Part shown: positions 33,489-44,766 of the stretch, piece by piece | How the letters are laid out: every line of letters begins with the position of its first letter | Position numbering within the stretch: the first letter of the stretch is position 1 | Assembly (NCBI GenBank): GCA_014871385.1 | Contig: CM026426.1 | Span: 105,869,281 to 105,933,280, forward strand | DNA from: Ceratodon purpureus | Lineage: Eukaryota > Streptophyta > Bryopsida > Pseudoditrichales > Ditrichaceae | DNA: 64,000 bases | Direction: 5' to 3' | The notes under the pieces: model-generated | Told to the model about the DNA's origin: nothing | The model's input: only the letters and a program-made list of their open reading frames with translations | The model's database searches: none | Made by a program: the position numbers and the translations under genes

Positions 33489-36400
33489 CTACTTCTTTGC
33501 CAAACGGTGACGCAAGATTCCACTCTCTAAAAGAAGCTTGACCTCGTTGAAGCTAAGGTAGGCGCAGGAATGAAAAGCTCGGCTTCGAGATCACGGTTGC
33601 AGACCTTCAAGAGTATGTAGTAAAGGTGCTTACAATACCTGAACTGAGTCCTGCCTCGGAACGTAGTCATCGTCTTCTGGAATGCAGGACAAGTGCAACC
33701 AGGGTAAGAACTAATGGTAATCTGGTACCGTGTGATGTGTGCAGCGACGCCCGAATCCAGCCCAATGATGCAACCGTGGCCTGGCACAGATATCATGGTG
33801 ACGGAACAGAGGCGCGCTTTTAGTGACTCGGAGGAGCCCATGGAGAGTCGCTGCGCTTGATTGGGACGAGTGGCAGTGCGCTTCACCATCTTGCCGTCTC
33901 TCTTGCTTGGGTAGCGGTCAGCGTCTGCAGGGACTGGCACCGAGCTCAGATTTGCAGGGGGCGGGGCAGAGGAGAAGAAGCGTCTTGAGGAGACCGGCTT
34001 CTTCGGCGGAAGTTGAAAGCCTGCTGCTTCGAGGGCTAGAATCTCAGTCAGTTGTAGGTTAGTACCTAGTTTCACTGGCCAGACCTCTGGAATGGAGGGG
34101 AATTCCTCGTCCTTTGAAGAGTGTGCTACCCACTTGCGCTTAGAGCCTTTCACGCAGCGCTCAATATCGTCGGAGCAGAAGAAGAACTCTGTCTTCTCGA
34201 CCATGTTCCTGCGATAGTTAGTCCAGAGCCCAGTGTAGGTCGGTGCAGCTGTGCAATGGGGCCCCCTGACGATTCTCTCAGTGCACTTCTTCATCGTTTC
34301 AGCTCTTTGGGCCCAGCAGCACTTTGCAGAAAGTTTGTGAAGTCTCGAGATGTGCCACTCCTTTACGTCGACCTTGGTTTCTTCAACCGCGTTGACATGG
34401 CGAATGCCGCCCTTGTTCACAGGTGAAGGTAAAGGTGAATCAACTTCCTGGGCAGGAGATTGGGTACCTTCTACCTCGGGGTCGTGTTTGGAGTCGTCTT
34501 CCACAATGACGGGCATCTGCATAGGGCGAGCTCTAAAGGCACCTCTTGGGCCTCTAGGGCGTGAGAAGTTTGTCTTGTCCGGCTGATGAGACTCCTCGTC
34601 AACTCCGATGGGGACGTCGGCTTTTCGCTTCTGTGAACCGAAGACTTCCGCTCCAGGCGTGATAGGCTGACGGGTGCAGAACTCATCCGCGCCTGGCATA
34701 TCGAGCATGGGCTTATCGAGCAGTGTAGGATTTCCCCATTTGCGTTCCGCCATTCGGAGCCTGAGTTCCTTCTTGGACGGTCCAGTTCCGCCGACGTCAC
34801 CTTTGAGGAACTGGTAGTAGTTAACAACCTGTAGAAAAGCCCGAACGAAATCGTCCATAGTAGCAACATAGAGGTCGTTCCCGTTGTTTCCAGAAGCTTG
34901 GAGCCACTTGTTGTGAACTGTTTTGGCGAGGTTACAGGTGGGCATCTCTGTAAGTTCTTCTTTCGTGAATTTCTGCAGATTTGACAGTAGGTGCCGTTAG
35001 ATTCACGGATTAGAGTTTTGTAGGTTAGGGCTAGGAAATCAGTATCAAAAACATCAAAACATAGTGCAGAGATCATACCTCGGTCATGAATCCCCCCACT
35101 GCCGGAAGCGGTGGTGCCAGAATGACAGCCACTGATCGAGTTTGATGAGTCCGCTTTCGCCAACGACCCCGGTGGATGCCCATCAGGCTCGCAACGCGTG
35201 GTACAGAGTTTCCGCCTCTGCCATGCTGGTCGCATTCTTGTACTGAATGCACATCTTCTTGTGCTGTTCTTAGAGTTCTTCGGGGAAGTGCTTCTGCGTA
35301 TACGCCACCATGTTCTGAGTCCAGTGGAACAAGCACGACCTCTCCCGGTCCTCCATTGGGTCTTCTTTGTTGCCATTGCCGTAAAGGATTCGCACTGCAT
35401 TCTAATTCGCCTGTGCGTTATCTGCCATGAACCCCTTGAAGTTCGGCGCTGCAACGCCATTGATCTCCATGACCAGGTTCAGGTTTTTCCAGAAGACGAG
35501 CTGGGCCTCCGTGTCCTCGGACTGCATGTCGCAAGTGGCGATTGTCATCACGCGGCAGTAGGTGGCGTCGTACACATGGCACGCCATCGTCGACGAGTCT
35601 TTGACGTGTTTGACATGGTCGAACATGATCCATGCGTTCTCCAAGTCGCCACCAGCTTGCATATGGCTGACCAAGTCGACACCACTTCCCGGCCCGACCT
35701 CCGACATCTTGAAGACAAAGACTTTGTCACGCATAGCTCCTTGACCAGGAAACCTATTCTCTTGGACATACGCCCAGAGACTGTTACCACGGAGCTTGGT
35801 GATACCGTCCATGATTCCGTACCTTTTGAATTTTTTGAAGGTGGCGACTTTGTTTCGGATGTTTGGTGACGCCATGTCTTTGCAACGATCCAAAACAGGA
35901 ACCAGCTCCTCCATCGTCAGCTTCCTCGGCGCTGCATCCTCGGGCTGTAGCAGGTAGCTCCCGATGAGGAGTTTGCTCGCCTCTAAGACAACGGCGCTCT
36001 TTGTTGCTTTGTTATTCATCTCTACCTGCTTTTCTAGTAAGCTACTAATCTCTGCTTTAGAGTCTCTGTAGTCTCCAACTTTCATTGGATGATCATGTGT
36101 TCCTATGTGAATACAAGTTCTAGTCTGATTTGCTTTGCCCACAACGTAATAAATCTTAGCCTCGCATGTAGCCACACATGCTGGAGGTTCTTTACATACC
36201 TTGCACACTAGCGTGGAGTCAGATGGAGGAGGCTGATCAATGAGAAAAGCTTGCAGGGTACACTCTTCGAACTCAGTCTCGTTAACCTCGAAGATCTTGG
36301 GAACACGCTTCAGGAAGTCACACTCCTGGTTGCTGCAGCGCAGCCATCCGACGCAGTTGGAACTTCGAAAAGAGAGTCCGAAGTCGTTTTTGATGTTTGT

Positions 36401-37237
36401 TGTGATGGTCTTGGTCCACAAGTGTCTGTCGTGTCGTTTGTCCATTCCCTGCATTGACTTGGCGGCGAGCTTAGAGGAACCTGCAGCAGCTGGGGGCAAC
36501 TCAAAAATAACCGGACCATCAAACTTCGCAGGCAAGTACTCTACTCTCTCGTGTCTAATAGTGGAATAGTCTATCTTCTTCAGAATGTTTTTTGACCCAC
36601 GCTCCTTTGCAAGCTGTTGAAGGAGAGGAACAATGCTAACTCTGACCTGGGACAATGGAGGAGAGACATTGGAAGGAGGAGCATCAACGTGGACCTTCGG
36701 GACCAACTTGACGGGACTGACATGGTCATCAGAGGAGAGAGAAATGACTGTCGGAGGAAGAGGTTTCTCTACATCTGAAGTCTCAGTACCAGGCTCAACT
36801 TTGACCTTGACATCACGAGGTAAAGGAGTCTGAATTGTGCAAGTAGAAGAGCGACGGGGGGTAAGGATCTCAGTGGATGCAGCCATCAGAGAATCAGTAA
36901 GACCATAGACTCTATAGGATCCAGGGAGGAGTCTCCACTGCAACATATTGTTTTCATCTGTCACTGAAGGTTGCCCGAGGGTGTGGGTAACCTCGGCAGT
37001 AACGTCATCAAAGATCTCCTCCTCTATACTGATGGAATCCTCACGGAAATGGAATTTGAGACTAAGGCGAAGAGAGGAAACTGTAGCTAGACTATCGTCA
37101 TCTATGCGAAACCTAAGAGGGATGCCCATGCCTTGGGCGTACAGACAGACCATCCCCATGATCGCAGGCAACTCAGTGATACTAGTGGAAGAAGGGAGAA
37201 GAGCGAGTTTACTAGCCAAGCTGTATCGCGAGAGCAA
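33489..37237 (-). pseudogene. MULE-2 transposase (Mutator-like, DDE and SWIM), few lesions
   Basis: About 1,210 codons from 37237. First exon 37237 to about 35087; an intron with GTATGA donor and TCTGCAG acceptor; second exon about 34974 to 33489. A Cys/His finger-like region (CSNQEC, CKVC, then CIHIGTHDHP) lies near residues 300-390. ACHVYDATYC (Asp at about 35569) and GFMADNAQAN (Asp at about 35422) are the first two catalytic positions. A C-terminal SWIM finger, CTCP then CKHL, is at about 33697-33627. Lesions are TAG 35404-35402, TAA 35272-35270, TGA 35185-35183 and a one-base deletion near 33558. All three stops stand where MULE-1 has, or would have, Trp. The rest reads cleanly, so inactivation is recent. 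It starts 562 bp from the divergent methyltransferase gene. Confidence 0.88.
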
Positions 37238-37799
37238 AGTGAGAGGAATGATGCGTCGCTGTTGATCATTTTATTCAGGTTGGAATGTCCATGCGGACGT
37301 CTAGGTAATGATTCATTCTGTTACGTAACGAATGTATGATTTCAGAGAGACGGCGCGAACTAATTAGAATGCCAGTTCCTGCTTGTCTAAGAATTTTTGG
37401 GCAAATTTTTATAACTCTACTTTAATAGTTTGAATCGTGGAGCAGATTCTATTTGTTATTATGTATTAAAAGATTAGGGTTAGTCGTCTTTTGAATTCTA
37501 CATTTAAAGCAATAAATATAAACAAGTGCATACATGAAAGTGCTTGATTCAAATCTTATTAATTTATAGTGTGCTTGGATTTATTCTTTATATTTAAAGG
37601 TTGAACTTTTCTAATTTTACTTCACAATGGAATTGTTATTCATACTCTTAAAATAAAGTAGGTACAGTATATGACACTAGTTAAGATGCTATATCTACTG
37701 AGGGTTGTATCAAAATAGTTGCAGCTGAAACGTATTTAAGCTGGTAGGAAGTTGTGCAGAGAGTCTTTTTGTGAGAGAGTTCTTGTTGAGGTTAGACAC
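37238..37799. promoter_or_regulatory. Divergent promoter region, transposase and methyltransferase of MULE-2
   Basis: AT-rich 562-bp interval between the two starts. TATTTAAGCTGG at about 37733 is a TATA-like box 60 bp before ATG 37800. Shared control of the two genes is likely from position, not shown. Confidence 0.45.
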
Positions 37800-38240
37800 A
37801 TGAAGCAGAGTGGAGGGCCATCTCCCTCCACTTATGTCACTCCTAAACCTAGAAGAAAACCAGGTCGTACAGATTTTACGGATAGAAGAGCGAGGAAGAG
37901 GAGAGAGTCACGTAAGAAGGTAGTATTTAAGACTGACCATTTGAGTGCACCTGTGAAAAGGAGAGGAGCTGGTCTGCCTGTAGCTTTGAAGTTCTGTAGC
38001 ATTCGTAAACTCATCGTAGACAGTATAGTTGAGGTGAAGGAAGAGATCTTGGAAGACAGTGGAGCTGCAAATCAGGAGCACGAGATACCATATAGTGAGG
38101 TACAACTTGAGGAGCAGATGGAAGACCTTGAATTTAATTGTAGTCAAAGAGTAGAATCCCTGCAGCCGTCTTTTGGGAAGAAGGATTCACGCTCAAGGGA
38201 TATGCATTCAAAATCAGACGAAGATTGTCTCTCTGAACTG

Positions 38241-40019
38241 GTAAGTGTACGTCACTGTCTTAGCAAATTTTATTTTATGGTTGGGCAACAACTCCATGTT
38301 ATGTTAAGCAAGTTATTTTCAAAAAAATCTGAACTATATTAAACAGTGATAAAAGCTCAACACTTGAACCAGCTAATGAACGTAGATGGATATTATAGTG
38401 TACAATAGTGTACGTTGACTGAAAGTAGTCGAGTGCTTCGAAATTTCTGTATGACACCCGTGTCATATCCAGTGAAGAGCATGTACATTATGGTGCTTTG
38501 AAATATGGTTTCAAGTAATCGAGGATAGCGAGCATATTAAAGGCATCAAAAATTTAAGTGAAGCCTGTACAGGGTGTGGGCCGTGACCACCTACTTGGCA
38601 GCCGGTAATTACGATGGGATGATTAACTGAATATCTAGCTTCGAAAGTAAAAGTCAATGGAGGTCACTAGATTCAGTTTGGCCCGGCCCGGCCTGGATAG
38701 ATCTGATGTGATTTTTGAATAGAATGCTTGGCCATTGTCGACTTCACTCTTTTTGCTATCAGAGGTTTCGAGTAGAGGGAGAGGAGGGTGAGGAATTGCG
38801 GGTTTGCGCAAGGAAGGTTCGAGCAGCGATCATGGAGGCTGCAAGCGACTCAGCTGGGGAAGCGAGGCGTGACGACGGGCGGGTGCAGGATCTTGGTGTT
38901 GCAGAAGGAGCAGGAGGATTGAATGGGTTTGAAGAAGCCGACGAAGGCGAGGAAGTTGGAGGAGGTGGGCAGGATGTCGGAGAAGAGATTCAGGTCGGTC
39001 GGGAGACGAGGATGGAGATTCCGACGACGACGACGAGGTACTTGAAATGTTGGGGTGCGGGATGTTTGTGTGTTGGGTTTGTTGCAGATTGCGTGTGGGG
39101 TTCTCGAATGTTAAAGTTGGCGGATTGTGGGTGTTGCGGATTCTTGCGCTGCTGCTGATTAGATGGATTGCATTGCTTGTAATGAGCTGTGAGTGTTGGT
39201 CAATCTGGGCTGGTTTGTTCTCGATAGCTCGCGGCTTGGGACTGTCCATCCGGGAGTTGCGGAGGCTTCGACTTCGGGCGGAGTTCGTGTCTCGTTCGGA
39301 CTGCTGCTGCTGCGAATTAAATATGGTCTTGTGCCGATTCGCAGATGGCCGCATCGTGTCTCTCGAGCTAGTAATGAACTTTGCGTGGACTTCTCGGCTC
39401 GTAGATTTGTATGGTTGTTTTGAAATGCTTGGGTTTGCTTAAGGTGTTAGTTCGGGTTTCCTTCTAGTCTGCTGCTCTGTTTGACTTTGCTTGGAACGGA
39501 AGTCCTTCTGGTGCTTGGGGTGCTCGGCTTGGGGCTACTTCATTTTTAAAATACTTTTTTTTTTTTAATTTTATCATTTTCTTAAGCTTTCTAATGATAT
39601 TTAATTCTAGTTTTTTTTTTAAATAGTATCCGTCACCCTACTGTCTGTGACGACAGTAGGGGAGCGGGATTTCAACTCTTGTTCATGTTGGTGATATTTG
39701 CTCTCCTTCTGGTGCTTGGGCTGCTCGGCTTGGGGCTACTTCATTTCAGCTTGTAGAGAGTATTCGGTTCGATTCCCCCCCGCTGGAGGTCCTGCTAGAA
39801 AGCTGTACCAATGATGGCCCCAATTTTTTAAACGTCTTCCTTACTATGCGTTAAATTTTTGGAGTGTCCTTGTTATTTTACTTGAGCTTCTGATATTCTT
39901 TCTTCAACATTAGTGGTGTTCGTTTGTTTTGAAGAGAGGTTTGATGGCTGCTTTGTCACATTTATTTGTCTTTTGCATTGATTCATTATTCAATATCAAT
40001 TTCTTTGTGTATGAATTAG
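38241..40019. other. Long first intron of the MULE-2 methyltransferase gene, with possible alternative exon
   Basis: Between a GTAAGT donor and the acceptor at 40019. An ATG at 38832 opens a Glu/Gly-rich frame to a GAG/GTACTT donor at 39037, a possible alternative first exon. A 45-bp direct repeat (TCCTTCTGGTGCTTGGG type) lies at 39503 and 39704. Between the copies is a hairpin, CCTACTGTC paired with GACAGTAGG, at 39637-39660. Confidence 0.45.
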
Positions 40020-40336
40020 GAGTCTTCTGAGGATAATATGGGGAGCCAACGTGAAGTCCCAACTCCAGCTGAGACCGAGGTACATAACTAATTCTTCTTA
40101 CTTGTCTTTTTTCTTAATTTATTGCTTACAACTCTTTTCAAATGTGGAAAATAACCCTCTCTTCATTTCTTCTACTCTAGGTATATTCAGATGCTCCTGA
40201 GATGTCCGCGACCTCCCCCATTTCAGTTATCAATGTTTCCGACCTCTCGGATTCATTTGATCAGCCTTATTGTAGCTGTGATGTAGCCAACCCTTTAGTT
40301 GGAGATAGTGGACCTTTCGAGGTCCACTCTCCACAG

Positions 40337-40441
40337 TACATGCCTACTTCTCCCGTGTACATGCCTACTTCTCCCGTGTACATGCCTACCTCCCCAGTGT
40401 ATGAGCCTACGTCCCCGGCCTACATGCCCACTTCCCCTCAT
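40337..40441 (+). repeat. Five RNA polymerase II CTD-like heptads (YxPTSPx)
   Basis: Five consecutive 21-bp units encoding YMPTSPV three times, then YEPTSPA and YMPTSPH, in frame inside exon 3 of the methyltransferase gene. The Pol II consensus is YSPTSPS. Here position 2 is Met or Glu and position 7 is not Ser, while Tyr1, Thr4, Ser5 and both Pro are kept. Confidence 0.9.
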
Positions 40442-43400
40442 GAGGGCTCACCGCCTATGTCTCCACCCTCTCCTTCCTCGCCTATCAGAGTGAGAAGGCC
40501 TGCCCATGTGGTGTTTGCTCTACCGGCAATTCTGCCGTGCCCGGTTCAGCAAACCAGGCGGTTTTGGAGGAGGCGCCGTCACTGGAACTGTAGACAGTCT
40601 AAGGAGTACTATAGTCGAGCATCACGTAGATAGTTCCCCCAAGCGCAGATGAATTCTGACTTGTTACAAAAGAGATGACAGTATGAAGATATATTGTTAC
40701 TTTCTTTTACATACTTGTCTTCTTTGCATGACTTCCTTTGATTGTGATTCCTCTCTTAATTCCCACACCTCTTGGCAGGTTACTCAAACACAAGATGTGT
40801 TGGCAAAACCATCTTGCCCGATTGACTTGAAGACTGCTATGGAAGGGGAATTGCAGCATCAAATTCAATACAAGGTGGACTCCAACGCCGTCATCAACAA
40901 CCTTAGGATCAAACCGTCGGACAAGTCTCGAATGCTGGTGCCCTTATGTAGGATGATTCCAATGGCCAAGGTAAGACCAGTGGGTGAAATGGGGGTAGAA
41001 CACTTGGAGCGGGAGTTTGTTAAGGGATATAGAGATGGGGACCGCGTCATGTACATCTCCATGTACAACACTGAAGAGGAAACGAAGAATGTGACGGCGG
41101 AGATTATGGCCACTTGGAGCCCTTTATGGAGGGCAGCGAGTGATCGTTTTGATGATGAGATCTCTGGGGACGAGGAGTTGATGCAGTTCTCGCACAAGAT
41201 GTTTTTTGTCTGGGAGGGTAATCATCGCCTCTCCGCTTGGCTCCGGCATATCAACAAGCATCATGCGGACGACCCATCCTGGCACATCTCTGTGCATTGC
41301 ATTGTACTTGACCCCCGCGGCCATGTGGGCAATCTCTTGCACGCCATGCACGACATCAACTGGTACGTTTAAAAGTTTTGACTATTTGTTATCCATATTG
41401 AAGTCTTTTTCTATTATATTTCATTCTACTTACTTACTACTTTGATATTCAGGTCGACTAAGAATGACCACGTGAAGAGTAATCTTCCAGCAAAATTGTT
41501 TCGAATCCGCTCATTTGGAATGATGAAGCTGGAGGAGTTTAAAGACCTCCTGAGCCCTGACAAATTTGAGGCTTGTTTGAAGAACAGGCCACCAAACCCG
41601 TCATGGTTCCCCTTGACAACTCCTGTTTTCATCGCATTTCTCTACCGAGTAAGTTGTACCTCCTCTCTGTCTTTCCTCGTTTTGTCTCCCCTCATTCTTT
41701 GCAAGTTTTATTTTGTTCATTTATGAATTTTCTAAGAATTGGTTATCCTTCTACAGCGGGAAATTGCTGTGGCCTCGGATGAAGCAGCTAAAGCCTACAT
41801 AAAGAAGACACCGGCGGATGAACAGAGTGCATCTGCGGTTTGGGATGTCATGAATGACGCGACTGAGAAAATGGTGGACCTCATTAAGAGGAAGGACTTC
41901 ACTAAGTACTTGGCAATCGCAAATCCTAGAAACGGAGAGGACTTCCTGAATGAGGTAACACCGTCATCTAATTTCAATTAGTATTTTGATTTGTTACAAC
42001 ATTATGCAATTATATTTTCTAATACTTCTCTACTCCTGGCAGATCGATCGACATTACAGTCTAAACTCTAAACCTGAGATGTCCCTCGATAAGCTCCAGA
42101 AGATCTGTCCAGCGGCCGTTGAGCCCAAATACAAGGCTCGGTGGCTGAGGTGGTGGAACTCATCTCCGAGTTCCCGACTATCTTATAGATTTCCACCGCC
42201 CGAATTCAAGGATACTCAATTCGACCCTTGGTTGAACAGGGCTTCATTCTAGGCTGGGGTATGGTTTCGAAATATGCCTTACCAATTACAACATGCTTTC
42301 TGATTTCTTTTCTCATTGGTACTAATTCGAATTCTGTATTACAGTTGGAGGAAGCCGTCATCAACGAGGTCGAGGACATATTCAAGGCAGAGAACCTTGA
42401 TATCGATTGGACGGCATTTCCTGATGTCCAACAGCCGGGCGATTATGTCGAGAGTTCACGTATTATGTTGTGGGACAAGGCCTTCCCTACGTTTATTGGA
42501 AAGAAGGCTGAGAAGCCCTTCGACAAGAAGTCCAATTTCTCTAAATTCCGTGGAACCGCTGAAGTTGTCAAGCGGGTTATTTATCGGCATGTTGCCTAAC
42601 TTTTTTGCATTTGCATATTCTAATTCGTTAGAGCTTTCTATGCTACTAACCTTCTAAATTTCTTCCCTTAGGTACTTCAAGCGAGAGCTTGTTTTGAAGG
42701 GGGCCATCACGGTCCAGCAGCTCCCCAACTACTTCCGTGCTTGGACGCAGACAACCTCGGACCAGTGTATCTATTCTCCCAAGCAGCTGCAAAGGTACAA
42801 AGCTCCTCACTTGCTTGAAGGATGCTGGTACCTTGATTGCTCTCATGGTTTCACGATTGACTCAGAGGTCGACGTCAAGACTCTACACGATGGGGGTGCG
42901 GTGGTGGTCGAAGACACAGAGGATGGTGCAGAGGATTTTGGAGGACAGCAAGATCAATCCTCTGCTCCTCCAACGAAGAAAGGGAGAGGAAGGCGACTGA
43001 AATCTCTCCGTTCTCAGTCAGAGGCATCACAGCAAACCAGTGCGGCGTCTTCCCAGCCAAAACAGAAGGAACCCGAGCCCTCTCCAGGTATTGTCGTTAC
43101 GAAGCCTTCTCCAGCTTCTTCGCCGGCTCCTTCCACGATCAGTGCTTCCGAGGTCACCAGAGGTCTCCTCGAGCAGCGGGAAACCAAGAAATTTCCACAG
43201 ACTACCTCTTCCGCTGGAACTCTCAATTCCTCTCAGGTTTATGTCATCAACTCCTCTGTGGGCTCGGTTCTATCCTAACACAAGGAACTTGAAGACGTTG
43301 GTGGCGATCCCGAATGGAACAAGGCTCTAGACATCATTCGAATGGTATGATTTGTTGTTTCATTCTTTCCCTTTAATTCTTATATTCTGTTAACCTTATA

Positions 43401-44766
43401 TTTTCTAACTCTGATTTCTTGTTTACTCAAGTTTGGGGCAGGCCGCGAGAACCGAGTTCCTGATAGATGCAATGAGGAGAATCACTTGGGATTCGACTTG
43501 ATCATTGTCGATGTTCCTGAGAACCTTCCGGTCCCCACGATATCCAATCCCACCTACGTCCCTCCGTCTTGGAACAAACGCGGCAAGGATTATTTGGAGG
43601 ACCTCTTCGAATTCGCAAGACATTATTTGCAGTTTGATGGTGCTATCTGCATCATCCACAACAACGACCAACGTCTGGCTACAAAGATTTCCGAAGTGGC
43701 TGCTGCTGATGGCTTCGTGTAGCACCAAGACTGGTGGGGCTTCAATGCACTAGGCTTGGCTCACCCAACGCTGCCCGGCTCCTTGGTATGTACTTCATAA
43801 TCTTCGCTTGTCTTTGCATTCTACTAAGTTTTCTTTTTAATTACACTCACATATTTTTGTTTCTCGCAGTCTCTTCGATTCTGGGTGCGCGTCTTCATTC
43901 GTGGTGGTTCTCCCCCATCCAAGTTTTCTTTTCAAACAAAGAAATCCGATGTCGTTTACAACGACCTCCACATTACCGAGAGTGATGCCATTCTCAACTT
44001 CACCGATGCAGACTCGCAGCTCATGAATGGGGAGGTGCCGTCGAGAGGCCCGAGGGAGAAAGCCCCTGAGATGATGCAGGCCATCATTGAGGAGATGACC
44101 AAGCTCGGTGGCATAGTCTTCGAGTGGTCGGCAGGAACATGTAATCCTCCATTAACAGTTTCTGCATTTCCAATCTTCTGATTTTCTCCACAGGGACTCA
44201 CTACTTTTCTGTGCTACGTGTTTTCAGGTGCCTCCCTCAAGGCTTGCCAGAGTATTGGTCGTCATATTATAGCTTGTGAGGAGGACAAAGCCATATTCAA
44301 CGCCCTTCTCAAACCGTATATGGCTACGTCATCTGCCATGGGCCGTCCTAAACATCCTAGGCCGGCAGCAGCAGAGGAAGCGCCTACAAAGAGATCAAGA
44401 AGACCTGATAAGTGGTGTAAGTCTTCTATTTTTTGTTCAAATTCTCCAAGCATTGCTTCTCTTTGCACCTCTACGTATTCAATCTAACCACAATCGGTTT
44501 TCTATTGCAGAGTAGTTTCGGCAACACCGCCACGTGGGCCAACATCAGTGTCCACTCCATCGTGGCGTCTTCATTCCAGCCCGATTCAGCCTTTTATACT
44601 TTCGGACTATGCAGAGGACTTAGCACAGGCGTTTCAATCTGGAGCCCTCACATATGTTCCTAGTCGGCCAACTACTTTTGATCCCAGAGCCCTTCTATTC
44701 GTGGATGAAGAGGCTGTAGAAGGAGATTCAGAGTCATCTAGTTCTGAGAGTGGAAGTAGCGACTGA

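Larger units (their letters stand above)
37800..44766 (+). pseudogene. ParB-like/permuted DNA methyltransferase fusion gene of MULE-2 (13 exons)
   Basis: Exon model from splice sites and comparison with MULE-3: 37800-38240, 40020-40079, 40181-40489, 40779-41362, 41453-41648, 41757-41954, 42043-42258, 42345-42586, 42672-43344, 43432-43785, 43870-44140, 44228-44416, 44513-44766. Exon 1 is Lys/Arg-rich (PKPRRKPGR, RRARKRRESRKK), probably a nuclear signal. Exon 3 has five YxPTSPx heptads. Exon 4 has a ParB/sulfiredoxin-like region with FFVWEGNHRLSAWL. Exons 10-12 follow a beta-class N6-adenine/N4-cytosine methyltransferase order: motif IV position DLIIVDVPENLP, motif X-like RGPREKAPEMM, then motif I-like IVFEWSAGT and GRHIIACEED. 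The usual DPPY is DVPE and the motif I glycines are imperfect, so activity is uncertain. Stops: TAG 42250-42252 (Trp in MULE-3), TAA 43276-43278, TAG 43720-43722. The eighth intron uses a GC donor at 42587. Confidence 0.75.

Noticed and set aside
38715..39440. Independent genes on either strand in the first methyltransferase intron
   Set aside because: Overlapping frames in biased sequence without homology between copies. At most the part to 39037 may be an alternative exon.
40200..40633. A fragment of an RNA polymerase II largest-subunit gene
   Set aside because: Only the heptads resemble the CTD; flanking exons continue into the ParB-like/methyltransferase frame and no polymerase sequence is present.
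2541..44766. TAG reassigned as a sense codon (alternative nuclear code)
   Set aside because: TAG is the commonest in-frame stop, but TAA and TGA also occur at equivalent Trp positions in MULE-2, frameshifts accompany the stops, and MULE-3 exons have none. C-to-T decay explains the pattern better.
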